Assembly (NCBI RefSeq): GCF_029846175.1
Contig: NZ_JARWAC010000013.1
Coordinates: 86,107-150,106 of the forward strand
DNA from: Sphaerisporangium sp. TRM90804
GTDB taxonomy: Bacteria > Actinomycetota > Actinomycetes > Streptosporangiales > Streptosporangiaceae
Length of the DNA stretch: 64,000 bases
Reading direction: 5' to 3'
This document shows, piece after piece, positions 25,082 through 32,369 of the stretch (positions are counted from its first letter, which is position 1; the number at the start of each line of letters is the position of its first letter). The notes beneath the pieces are model-generated. The model saw nothing but the letters and a program-made list of their open reading frames with translations, ran no database searches and had not been told where the DNA came from. Both the position numbers and the translations under genes were made by a program.

Positions 25082-26736
25082 GGCGTGACGCTTCCTGTCG
25101 GGGGGCGGAGCCGGGGTCCGCCGGCGGCGTCCTCGGTGAGGCCGGGGCGCAGCAGGGCGGCCAGCGCGTCGCCGACCGCGGCCCCGGGGTCGGCGGGCTC
25201 GGCCGCGGCGCGCCAGGCGACGAATCCGTCCGGCCTCACCAGCACCGCGCCCGAGGGCGTGACGCCGTGGCGCTCGCACCACGACTTGTGGGCGTCGTAC
25301 GGGCCCGGCGCGTCCGGCGTGGCAGCGAGCACGTGCACGTCCAGCGGGACCCCCATGCCGGCGGCGGCCCGCGCCGCGGCGCCGCGCCAGGCCTCCCCCT
25401 CCGGGCCGGCGACCAGGACGGGACGCCGGGCGTAGAGGTCGAGGGTGGAGCGCTCGGCGCCGCCGACGACCAGCGGCACGTGCGGGGCCCGCGTGCCCGG
25501 CGCCCCGGGGCCGGCCTCCCGGCCGTCCCCGCCGCCGGCGGGCGCCGGGTAGCGGTAGTCGAAGATCACCTGCTCGTCGGGCAGGATCGCCGGGTCCGGG
25601 GCGGCCGGGGCCTGCCCCGCCATCCGCGGCCGGTCCGCGTGGCGCAGCACGGCCTGCGCGACCGTCAGGTCGGCCACGGGCCTGCGCTCGGCGTCGTAGG
25701 TGGCCAGCAGGGACGGGCTCGCCTCGCCCCGCAGCACGGCGGCCAGCTTCCACGCGAGGTTGTGCGCGTCCTGCACCCCGGTGTTGGAGCCGAACGCGCC
25801 GGTGGGCGGCATGACGTGCGCCGCGTCGCCCGCCAGGAAGACCCGCCCGTCCTGGAAGCGGTCGGCGACCAGGCCGGCGGAGTGCCACGGCAGCACGCTC
25901 TCGACGCGGACGTCCAGGCCGGGGACGCCCGCCGCCGCCCGCACCAGCTCCACGCAGCGCCGCTCGGTGAACGACGCCTCCTCCCCGGGCCGGTACATGA
26001 CGTGCAGCATCCACCGGTCGCGGTTGTTCACCGGGAGCAGCGCGCAGCGGGTGCCGGTGCCGGTGACGTAGCACATGATGAAGCGCCGCGAGCCGAGCGG
26101 CTCGGTCAGGTCGGCCTCGAAGGCCACGTTCATGAAGTGCCCGAGCGACCCGGGGCCGTGGGTGCCGATGCCGAGCCGCGCGCGCGTCTCGCTCCCCGCG
26201 CCGTCGGCCGCGACCAGGTAGTCGGCGCGGACGGTCCGCCCGGCGCCTCGCCCGCGGTCGCGGAGCACCGCCGTGACCCCGGTGTCGTCGGCCTCGGCGC
26301 TCAGCAGCTCGGTGTCGAGCAGCAGCTCGGCGCCCAGCTCCGACGCCCGCTCGTACAGCAGTGGCTCCAGCTCGTCCTGGTAGCACATGCACCACCCGGT
26401 GGGGCTCAGCTCGCCGAGGTCGGTGACGTGGTCCATGAAGTACTGGCGCAGCTCGCCGACCTGGCGGCCCGCCAGCGTCTCGACCGCGATGACGCCCGCG
26501 TTGCGTGCGAGCGCCTTGCTCGACGCGGTGTCCCTGACCCGTTCCTCCAGGCCGAGCGCGCGCAGCAGCTCCATGGTGCGGGGGTTCACGCCACGCGCCC
26601 GGGGGTGCGGGGTGAGCGCCGGCTGCCGCTCCACGAGCAGGCACCGCACACCATGCCACGACAGGAAGGCGGCCATGGACAACCCGACCATCCCGCCGCC
26701 GGCGACCAGTACCGACGTTCTGTTCTCGGCGACCAT
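25078..26736 (-). CDS. FAD-dependent aromatic polyketide monooxygenase
   Basis: 552-residue class A flavin hydroxylase of the PgaE/RdmE type. Motifs: GxGxxG in VLVAGGGMVGLSMAAFL, DG motif in YLVAADGAGSETRARLG, GD motif in GRVFLAGDAAHVMPPTGAFG then NTGVQDAHNLAWKL, and a C-terminal thioredoxin-like domain ending in GAVLVRPDGFVAWR. It would hydroxylate or oxidatively cleave the aromatic core. Start ATG lies 7 nt after the -10 of a SARP-type promoter, with a weak AGGA 8 bases upstream. First gene of the operon with rmlA, accC and DUF1772. Confidence 0.92.
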   Translation of the reverse strand: MVAENRTSVLVAGGGMVGLSMAAFLSWHGVRCLLVERQPALTPHPRARGVNPRTMELLRALGLEERVRDTASSKALARNAGVIAVETLAGRQVGELRQYFMDHVTDLGELSPTGWCMCYQDELEPLLYERASELGAELLLDTELLSAEADDTGVTAVLRDRGRGAGRTVRADYLVAADGAGSETRARLGIGTHGPGSLGHFMNVAFEADLTEPLGSRRFIMCYVTGTGTRCALLPVNNRDRWMLHVMYRPGEEASFTERRCVELVRAAAGVPGLDVRVESVLPWHSAGLVADRFQDGRVFLAGDAAHVMPPTGAFGSNTGVQDAHNLAWKLAAVLRGEASPSLLATYDAERRPVADLTVAQAVLRHADRPRMAGQAPAAPDPAILPDEQVIFDYRYPAPAGGGDGREAGPGAPGTRAPHVPLVVGGAERSTLDLYARRPVLVAGPEGEAWRGAAARAAAGMGVPLDVHVLAATPDAPGPYDAHKSWCERHGVTPSGAVLVRPDGFVAWRAAAEPADPGAAVGDALAALLRPGLTEDAAGGPRLRPPTGSVTP

Positions 26737-26743
26737 GCCGGCG

Positions 26744-26775
26744 ATCCTGTCCAGCGCGGCTTGAGGAGCGCTCAA
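26744..26775 (-). promoter_or_regulatory. SARP-type box and -10 for the FAD-rmlA-accC operon
   Basis: Minus strand: TTGAGCG (26769-26775) and TCAAGCC (26758-26764) at 11-bp pitch, 8 bp, CAGGAT (26744-26749). The monooxygenase ATG follows 7 nt after the -10. It is back to back with the box at 26806. Confidence 0.6.
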
Positions 26776-26805
26776 GGATCGGTCGGGGCCGCTCTTCAGG
26801 GCGGC

Positions 26806-26837
26806 TCGACCGGCCCTCGAAGACGGCCGCGTAGCTT
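26806..26837 (+). promoter_or_regulatory. SARP-type box and -10 for the divergent FAD gene
   Basis: TCGACCG (26806-26812) and TCGAAGA (26817-26823) at 11-bp pitch, 8 bp, TAGCTT (26832-26837), the best -10 of the set. An ATG (26845) lies 7 nt after it and opens an 8-codon ORF rather than the enzyme gene. Confidence 0.62.
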
Positions 26838-26844
26838 CGCCGCC

Positions 26845-26868
26845 ATGGCGCTGGAGGATGGTCGATGA
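26845..26868 (+). CDS. Seven-residue leader peptide ORF, possibly leaderless
   Basis: ATG GCG CTG GAG GAT GGT CGA TGA encodes MALEDGR. Its ATG is 7 nt after the -10, where transcription should start, and its TGA overlaps the ATG of the FAD enzyme gene (ATGA). The GGAGG that would serve the enzyme gene lies inside this ORF. Translation is not proven. Confidence 0.4.
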   Translation: MALEDGR

Positions 26869-28589
26869 CGGCACAGGTACAGGTGCTGGTGGTGGGGGCC
26901 GGCCCGGCGGGGCTCACCGTCGCCCTGGCGCTGGCCGGGCAGGGCGTGCGGGTCCGCGTCGTGGACCGCCGGCCCGGAGGGGCGGCGGGCACGGGCTGCC
27001 ACATGGTGTGGCCGCGGACGCTGGAGGCGCTGGACCGCGCGGGGCTGCCCGTCGCGCGGCTGGCCCGGCGGGGCCTCACCGTGCGGCGCAAGGTCTTCCA
27101 CCTGGGGGAGGAGTCCTTCTCACACGGCCTGGAGGACCCGCGCGGCCTGTGGCCGCTGCCGCTGTCGGTCGAGCAGGCGGTCCTGGAGGAGGAGCTCGCC
27201 GTCGAGGCCGAAGCCCTCGGCGTCCGTGTCGAGCGGTCCGTCGAGGCCGTCGCCGTCGAGCAGGACGCGGCGCGGGCCGTGGTCGAGCTGCGCGGCCCCG
27301 GCGGCGCCGAGCGGGTCACCGCCGGGTGGGTGGTGCTCGCGCAGGGCGGCGCGGACGGGCTGCGCGAGCGGCTGGGGTTCGGCTGGCACGCCGAGCCGCT
27401 GCCCGGAGGCCGGGTCGTGCACATGGACGTCGAGCTGCCCGCAACCGCGGGCCTCGCGCCGTCGTCGGAGTACATCTTCCTCGGCAGGGGCCGCAGCGCC
27501 GGCCTCGTCCCGCTGCCCGGCGGGCGCCACCGCCTGTTCGCCGTCCTCGGCGAGGACGGCGACGTCCCCGGCGCCCCCGGGCCGGGTGCCGCGGGCGAGG
27601 GCACCGGACCCACCCCCGGCCAGGGCGGTCAGCCCGGCACGCCCTGGCCGGGGGTGCCGGACGTGGTGCGCGAGCTCACGGGCATCGAGAAGGGCATCAG
27701 GCACCTCGGCCAGGACTGGTGCTTCCGGCCCCGGCACGGCATCGCGGCCTCGTTCCGGCGGGGCCGCTGCTTCCTGGTCGGCGAGTCCGCGAAGGCCGCG
27801 CCCATGCCGGTGCACGGCATGAACGGCGGGGTCCAGGACGCGTACAACCTGGCGTGGAAGCTCGGCGCGGTGCTGCGCGGCCGGGCGGGGGAGTGGCTGC
27901 TGGACACCTACTCGGCCGAGCGGCGCGCCGTCGCCGAGGACGTCTTCGGCAAGGCAAGGCGCATCCTGGCCTTCGGCACGGCCCCCGACCCCGACGCCAC
28001 GCACGGCGAGCGGGTGCGCCGCCGCCGCCACGACGTGAAGACCGAGCCGCCCCTGCGCTACCACGGCGAGCCGCTGCACCACGACGGGCACGCCATGCCG
28101 GGCCCGCGGGTGGGCGAGCAGCTGCCCGACGCGCCGGTCGTCACGCCGTCCGGCGCCCCCGGCACCCTGCTGCGTAGCCTGGCCGGCGGGTCCGCCTGGA
28201 CCATGCTCGTCATGTGCCGCGACGGCGCCGGCGCCCGGGCGGCCGGGGGCGCCAGGGCGGCGGTCGCGGGCGTGGCGGCGCTGCGGGTCTGCGTGGTGGG
28301 CGCCCTCCCGTGGGAGGGCGCGGCGGAGCTGGACGGGGACGTGATGGTGCGGCTGGGGGATCCGGGCGGTACCGCGCACGCGGCCCTCGAAGTGCGGGAG
28401 CCGGTCGTCTACCTGCTGCGGCCGGACGGCCACATCGGCTACCGGGGCCGGCTCGCCGACCTCAACGGGCTGCGCGCCTACGCCGCCCGGGTGCTGCGCC
28501 CGGGTGTCCCGCGTCCCGCCGCGCCCACCGGGGACCCGATGACGCGGGACGGGGCGGCCCGCCCGCGCGGAAGATCCAGAAACGCTTGA
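26865..28589 (+). CDS. Divergent FAD monooxygenase-like protein with altered FAD motifs
   Basis: 574 residues of the same family as the enzyme at 25078. The GxGxxG site is good (VLVVGAGPAGLTVALAL), but the DG motif is changed (VVLAQGGADGLRERLG, without the ADG triad in its normal place) and the GD motif is GESAKAAPMP, with Asp replaced by Glu307 and His by Lys310; HGMNGGVQDAYNLAWKLG and the C-terminal thioredoxin-like domain (LRPDGHIGYRG) remain. About 20 extra Gly/Pro residues lie near 240. Activity may be altered or lost. Start ATG with GGAGG upstream, overlapping a short leader ORF. Confidence 0.82.
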   Translation: MTAQVQVLVVGAGPAGLTVALALAGQGVRVRVVDRRPGGAAGTGCHMVWPRTLEALDRAGLPVARLARRGLTVRRKVFHLGEESFSHGLEDPRGLWPLPLSVEQAVLEEELAVEAEALGVRVERSVEAVAVEQDAARAVVELRGPGGAERVTAGWVVLAQGGADGLRERLGFGWHAEPLPGGRVVHMDVELPATAGLAPSSEYIFLGRGRSAGLVPLPGGRHRLFAVLGEDGDVPGAPGPGAAGEGTGPTPGQGGQPGTPWPGVPDVVRELTGIEKGIRHLGQDWCFRPRHGIAASFRRGRCFLVGESAKAAPMPVHGMNGGVQDAYNLAWKLGAVLRGRAGEWLLDTYSAERRAVAEDVFGKARRILAFGTAPDPDATHGERVRRRRHDVKTEPPLRYHGEPLHHDGHAMPGPRVGEQLPDAPVVTPSGAPGTLLRSLAGGSAWTMLVMCRDGAGARAAGGARAAVAGVAALRVCVVGALPWEGAAELDGDVMVRLGDPGGTAHAALEVREPVVYLLRPDGHIGYRGRLADLNGLRAYAARVLRPGVPRPAAPTGDPMTRDGAARPRGRSRNA

Positions 28590-28617
28590 GGCGCGCTCGG
28601 CTATGTCGGTTTACTTG
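28586..28617 (+). promoter_or_regulatory. SARP-type box and -10 for the membrane protein gene
   Basis: TTGAGGC (28586-28592) and TCGGCTA (28597-28603) at 11-bp pitch, 8 bp, TACTTG (28612-28617). It overlaps the last codons of the FAD gene. Confidence 0.5.
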
Positions 28618-28654
28618 GGACGCCCGGTGAACGGCGTACGAAGAGGAGCCCTGT

Positions 28655-29110
28655 ATGAGCAGTCAGCCGTCCCCTCAGTTATCTGGGCCGTCCGCGGTGC
28701 TGCGGCTGTGGCCGTGGAAGGCCGCGGCCGGCACCGCCCTGGTGGTCGCCGTCGCCTGGTTCGCGCTGGCGGCCTCCGGGGGTGACGTGCGGGCCATCAT
28801 CGTGGCCAGCCCCGTCTGCCTGGGGCTGGTGGTGTTCTTCCTGCTCGGCGGCATCATCGCGGTGGCCTCCGAGCCCGCGGGCGAGCGGCGGGACGCCCGG
28901 GCGTGGGCGCTGCGCCACCCGTGGGCCTTCGCGCTGTGGCCGGCGCTGGCGACGGCCGTCCTGGTGTTCGTCGTCCGCAGGCTGCTCGACCTGTGGAACC
29001 TGAACGAGACCCTGCTCAGCAGCGCGCTCGACGGCCTGGGCCGCGCCGCCGCCGTGCTCGTCTGCGTGGCCCTCACCGCGCTGGCCGCCCGCCGCGGGCA
29101 GAAGGGCTGA
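28655..29110 (+). CDS. Small integral membrane protein, unknown function
   Basis: 151 residues with four predicted membrane segments (about 22-42, 49-70, 88-107, 128-145) and a charged central loop SEPAGERRDARAW. GAGGAG precedes the ATG. I do not recognise the family. It has its own SARP-type box, so it is under the same control as the pathway genes; a role in transport or membrane organisation of the pathway is possible. The 29111-29345 gap after it holds a heptamer pair and no gene. Confidence 0.7.
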   Translation: MSSQPSPQLSGPSAVLRLWPWKAAAGTALVVAVAWFALAASGGDVRAIIVASPVCLGLVVFFLLGGIIAVASEPAGERRDARAWALRHPWAFALWPALATAVLVFVVRRLLDLWNLNETLLSSALDGLGRAAAVLVCVALTALAARRGQKG

Positions 29111-29227
29111 CCGCCCCCGCCGAGCCCGCCGCCCCCTGATCGGCGGGCGGAGCGGCGTCCCGGCGCTCGCTCGCGCCGTGACGCCCGGGCGCCGGCGTGC
29201 CCGCCGCCCCGGTCCTGGCCGTTCCTT

Positions 29228-29245
29228 TCGAGTGTGTTTCGAGGC
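29228..29245 (+). promoter_or_regulatory. SARP-type heptamer pair upstream of the BNR protein gene
   Basis: TCGAGTG (29228-29234) and TCGAGGC (29239-29245) at 11-bp pitch, about 100 bp before the secreted protein gene. No convincing -10 lies exactly 8 bp downstream; CACTAG (29249-29254) is 3 bp away. Confidence 0.42.
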
Positions 29246-29345
29246 CGTCACTAGGCGGCGCCGACAGGCTGCGTCGGCAGACAGCCGCCTGCCCGGCGTG
29301 TGACCGGTGACGCGCGGCGATCCACCTTCTCGAGGGAGCGAACCT

Positions 29346-30854
29346 GTGAAGAGCAGCCGTGTCGCCGCTTTCGGCGCGGCGACGGGCGCCCTGCTCATGA
29401 GCCTCACGCTCATGACGGCCCCGGGCACCGCCCACGCCTCCACCTGGGACCAGCCGGTACGCCTGTCGGACGCGAGCCCGTTCGCGAGCTGCACGGCCGA
29501 CACCGTCCCCGGCGACTCCTACACCCTCAACACCGAGTCCGAGTCGACCGTCGCCGTCCATCCGTGGAACCCGCTCGTCACGGCGGTCGCCTGGCGCCAG
29601 GACCTGTGGGCGACCGGCAGCTCCCGCGGCATCGTGGTCGCCTCCACCAAGAACGGCGGGATCACCTGGAAGAAGACCGTGCTCCCCGGCGTCTCGGAGT
29701 GCTCGGGCGGGCAGGGCCGCGTCACCAACCCCTGGCTGCAGTTCGGCGCCGACGGCACCCTGCACGCCACCGTCACGATCTTCGGCGGCGACCGGTCGAT
29801 CGTCGCGGCCCTGCGCTCCACCGACGCCGGCTCCACCTGGAGCGCGCCGGCCGCGCTGTCGAGCGACGTCATGCCGCGCTTCTGGAGCGACAAGCAGACC
29901 GTCACCACCGACCCGCGCGACCCGCGCCGCGTGTACGTCGTCTGGAACCGGCGCGACCGCGAGCTCGACTTCCACGAGGTCCTGTTCGCCCGCAGCGACG
30001 ACGCCGGCCGCACCTGGCGGCCCACCCGCTCGATCTACCGCCCGCAGACCCCCGGCGCGGGCACGGTCGGCAACCAGATCGCCGTGCTGCCCAACGGCGA
30101 CCTGGTCAACGTCTTCGTGGAGAACGAGCACGCCATCGGCGGCGCCCCCTACCCGGCACCCGTCCAGGAGCGGGTCGCCGTGATGCGGTCCAGCGACCGC
30201 GGCGCCACCTGGACCGAACCGGTGAGCGTCCCGGGCACCTTCATCGTCGGCCAGCCCCTGCTGCCCGACACCCCCTGGGTGCCGGTGATGGCGCCGGGCA
30301 TCGTGCCCGACATCGCCGCCGACCGGCTCACCGGCACGCTCTACCTGGTCTGGGGCGACGCGACCATGTCCGGCAGCTACAGCGGCGTCGCGCTGTCCAC
30401 CTCCTCCGACGGCGGGCGCACCTGGAGCACCCCGCGCAAGATCAACCAGACGCCCGAGTCGCCGCCGTTCGGCAGCGGGCAGGCGTTCCTGACGCAGGTC
30501 GAGACCACGATCACCGGCGCCGTCGGCATCAGCTACTACGACTTCCGCAACAACACCGCCGACCCCGGCGCGACCACCGACGTGTGGCTGTCCACCTGCC
30601 GTGCCCGCTGCTCGGCCGCCGACGCCCGCTGGCAGGAGGAGCACCTGGCCGGGCCCTTCGACCTCGGCCAGGCCCCGATGTGGTTCGGCGGCCCCTACGT
30701 CGGCTCCTTCGTGGGCCTGTCCCACACGCTCACCGGCTTCGTGCACGCCCCCATCACCACCACGGGCGACCCGGCGAACCCGACCGACGTGTCGCTGGCG
30801 CGATCGAGTTTCAAGCCAGCCTTGAGCGCCGGCTCGGATGCTCCCTCTCGATGA
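29346..30854 (+). CDS. Secreted BNR/Asp-box repeat protein (sialidase-like)
   Basis: 502 residues. Signal peptide: MKSSRVAAFGAATGALLMSL, then TMTAPGTAHAS with an A-x-A type cleavage site. Five Asp-box motifs (S-x-D/N-x-G-x-T-W) near residues 100, 160, 220, 284 and 355 mark a beta-propeller, as in exo-sialidases and related glycosidases. The sialidase Arg triad and Asp are not obvious to me, so activity on a sugar is only inferred. It may act on the exported glycosylated product or on environmental glycans. GTG is chosen from GAGGGAG upstream and the signal peptide; an earlier ATG at 29307 would bury the signal. A heptamer pair lies upstream. Confidence 0.8.
   Translation: MKSSRVAAFGAATGALLMSLTLMTAPGTAHASTWDQPVRLSDASPFASCTADTVPGDSYTLNTESESTVAVHPWNPLVTAVAWRQDLWATGSSRGIVVASTKNGGITWKKTVLPGVSECSGGQGRVTNPWLQFGADGTLHATVTIFGGDRSIVAALRSTDAGSTWSAPAALSSDVMPRFWSDKQTVTTDPRDPRRVYVVWNRRDRELDFHEVLFARSDDAGRTWRPTRSIYRPQTPGAGTVGNQIAVLPNGDLVNVFVENEHAIGGAPYPAPVQERVAVMRSSDRGATWTEPVSVPGTFIVGQPLLPDTPWVPVMAPGIVPDIAADRLTGTLYLVWGDATMSGSYSGVALSTSSDGGRTWSTPRKINQTPESPPFGSGQAFLTQVETTITGAVGISYYDFRNNTADPGATTDVWLSTCRARCSAADARWQEEHLAGPFDLGQAPMWFGGPYVGSFVGLSHTLTGFVHAPITTTGDPANPTDVSLARSSFKPALSAGSDAPSR
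30811..30842 (+). promoter_or_regulatory. SARP-type box and -10 for the methyltransferase-GT operon
   Basis: TCAAGCC (30811-30817) and TTGAGCG (30822-30828) at 11-bp pitch, 8 bp, GATGCT (30837-30842). It lies within the 3' end of the BNR protein gene; an ATG follows 8 nt after the -10. Confidence 0.55.
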
Positions 30855-30883
30855 CTTCGGTCCCGGAACGGAAGAGGTGCTGA
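30851..30883 (+). CDS. Ten-residue leader ORF before the methyltransferase gene
   Basis: Encodes MTSVPERKRC. Its ATG overlaps the TGA stop of the BNR protein gene and lies 8 nt after the predicted -10, and its TGA is one base before the methyltransferase ATG. It contains the GGAAGAGG that would serve that start. It resembles the leader ORF at 26845 in position. Not proven to be translated. Confidence 0.35.
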   Translation: MTSVPERKRC

Positions 30884-30884
30884 C

Positions 30885-31628
30885 ATGCTCGCGGAAATGC
30901 TGGCTCGCTCAGGGCACAAGATTCTCGGTGAGCAGCCCCCGGACGGGGCGAAATACTGGGCGGCCCGCTTCTGGGACCGCGACCTGGCCGAGCGCGACCC
31001 CCTGCTCGGCGAGCACTACCGGGCGCAGAAGGCCGACCTGGCGCAGGTGATCGAGAAGTACGCCAGGGACGCCGACCGGGTGATCGAGTTCGCCTGCGGC
31101 ACGGGCGAGTTCACCGGGATGATGGCCCGGCTGAGCCTGGCCAAGGAGATCGTCGCGCTGGACATCTCGGCGCAGGGCCTGGAGAAGACCCGCGCGCGGG
31201 TCGGCCACCCCGGCCTGCGCACGGTGCTCGGCGACTTCTGGGAGGACCACGACCTCGGCACGGCCGACGTGGTGATGTGCGTCGACGCCATCCACCACAT
31301 CGGCGACCCGCGGCGGGTCATGGAGCGCATGAAGTCGTTCGTGCGCCCCGGCGGTGTGTTCATCGGCAACCTGTGGACGGTCGACAACTTCCACGAGTTC
31401 CAGCGGCAGCGGTACGGCGCCCTGTGGCACCTGGGCCGCTCGGCGATGTTCCTGGGCAGCGCCATGGTGATCAAGGCGTCCGGCGGGCGGCTGCGCAGCG
31501 GCTCCTACCGCACCCGCCTGATGCGCACGTCCGAGATCGAGCCGCTGCTGCGCAGCGTGTTCGGCGAGGTCCTGCACGTCTGCGCGGACCGCTACTTCGT
31601 CAGCTTCGCCTGCCGGGTCGAGGGCTGA
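30885..31628 (+). CDS. Class I SAM methyltransferase
   Basis: 247 residues. Motif I VIEFACGTGEFTGMM, acidic residue in ALDISAQGLEKT, and motif IV region TADVVMCVDAIHHIGDPRRV; the C-terminal half (about 165-245) is longer than minimal and may bind the acceptor. Similar proteins methylate oxygen or carbon of sugars and aromatic cores in actinomycete clusters; the target cannot be told. It is the first gene of a plus-strand operon with the metallo-hydrolase, epimerase and two glycosyltransferases, controlled by a SARP-type box. Confidence 0.82.
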   Translation: MLAEMLARSGHKILGEQPPDGAKYWAARFWDRDLAERDPLLGEHYRAQKADLAQVIEKYARDADRVIEFACGTGEFTGMMARLSLAKEIVALDISAQGLEKTRARVGHPGLRTVLGDFWEDHDLGTADVVMCVDAIHHIGDPRRVMERMKSFVRPGGVFIGNLWTVDNFHEFQRQRYGALWHLGRSAMFLGSAMVIKASGGRLRSGSYRTRLMRTSEIEPLLRSVFGEVLHVCADRYFVSFACRVEG

Positions 31629-31636
31629 AGCGCGCG

Positions 31637-32335
31637 ATGAGGCTGTATCTCATCCCGGTCGCCGAGATCGCGGCCACCGGCGGGCCGGTCCCGGTGTACC
31701 TCATCCGCACGGATGAGGGCGCGAACGTGCTCGTCGACACCGGGTACGCCCGCGACCGGGCCGGCCTGCCCGGCCCGGTCAAGGCGGAGCCCGGGGCCGA
31801 CGTCGTCAGCCGGCTGGCGGGGCTGGGGGTGCGGCCGGACGACGTCCACTACGTGGTCTGCTCGCACTTCGACCCCGACCACGCCGGCAACCACGACGCG
31901 TTCCCCTCGGCCGAGTTCGTGGTGCAGAGGCGCCACGACGAGCTGGCCCGCTCGCGAGCCGTGCCGCGGCTGGAGATGTGCAGGGCCAGCTGGGACCACC
32001 CCGGGTTGAAGTACAGCCTCGTCGACGGCGACACCGAGCTGGTGCCCGGGGTCGAGCTGGTGGAGTCGAGCGGTCACGTCGAAGGCCACCAGTCGGTCCT
32101 CGTGCGCCTGCCGGAGACGGGCCCGGTGCTGCTCGCGGTGGACGCCGTCCCCGAGCAGGCCGCGGCCGACCCCGCGACCCGGCGCATCTACCCGTTCGAC
32201 CTGGACGAACAGGCCACCCGGGCCTCCACGGCCCGGCTGGCCCGGCTCGCCCGGGACGAGAAGGCCCTGGTCGTCTACGGGCACGACGCCCGCCAGTGGC
32301 GGGACCTGCGGACATGGCCCGGCTACCTGAGCTAG
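31637..32335 (+). CDS. Metallo-beta-lactamase-fold hydrolase (lactonase-like)
   Basis: 232 residues of the N-acyl-homoserine-lactonase-like branch of the metallo-beta-lactamase fold. The metal motif reads SHFDPDHAGNH: His77, Asp79, Asp81, His82, so the second histidine of H-x-H-x-D-H is Asp. Further ligand candidates are SGHVEGHQ, the Asp of LLAVDAVP and His of VYGHD. It could open a lactone or cleave a thioester in place of an ACP thioesterase, as metallo-beta-lactamase-like enzymes do in some aromatic pathways (inference). ATG chosen 8 bp after the methyltransferase stop; the epimerase gene follows 34 bp later. Confidence 0.8.
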   Translation: MRLYLIPVAEIAATGGPVPVYLIRTDEGANVLVDTGYARDRAGLPGPVKAEPGADVVSRLAGLGVRPDDVHYVVCSHFDPDHAGNHDAFPSAEFVVQRRHDELARSRAVPRLEMCRASWDHPGLKYSLVDGDTELVPGVELVESSGHVEGHQSVLVRLPETGPVLLAVDAVPEQAAADPATRRIYPFDLDEQATRASTARLARLARDEKALVVYGHDARQWRDLRTWPGYLS

Positions 32336-32369
32336 GCCCGCCGCGCGACGGAGAGAGGGAAGGTGGCGT

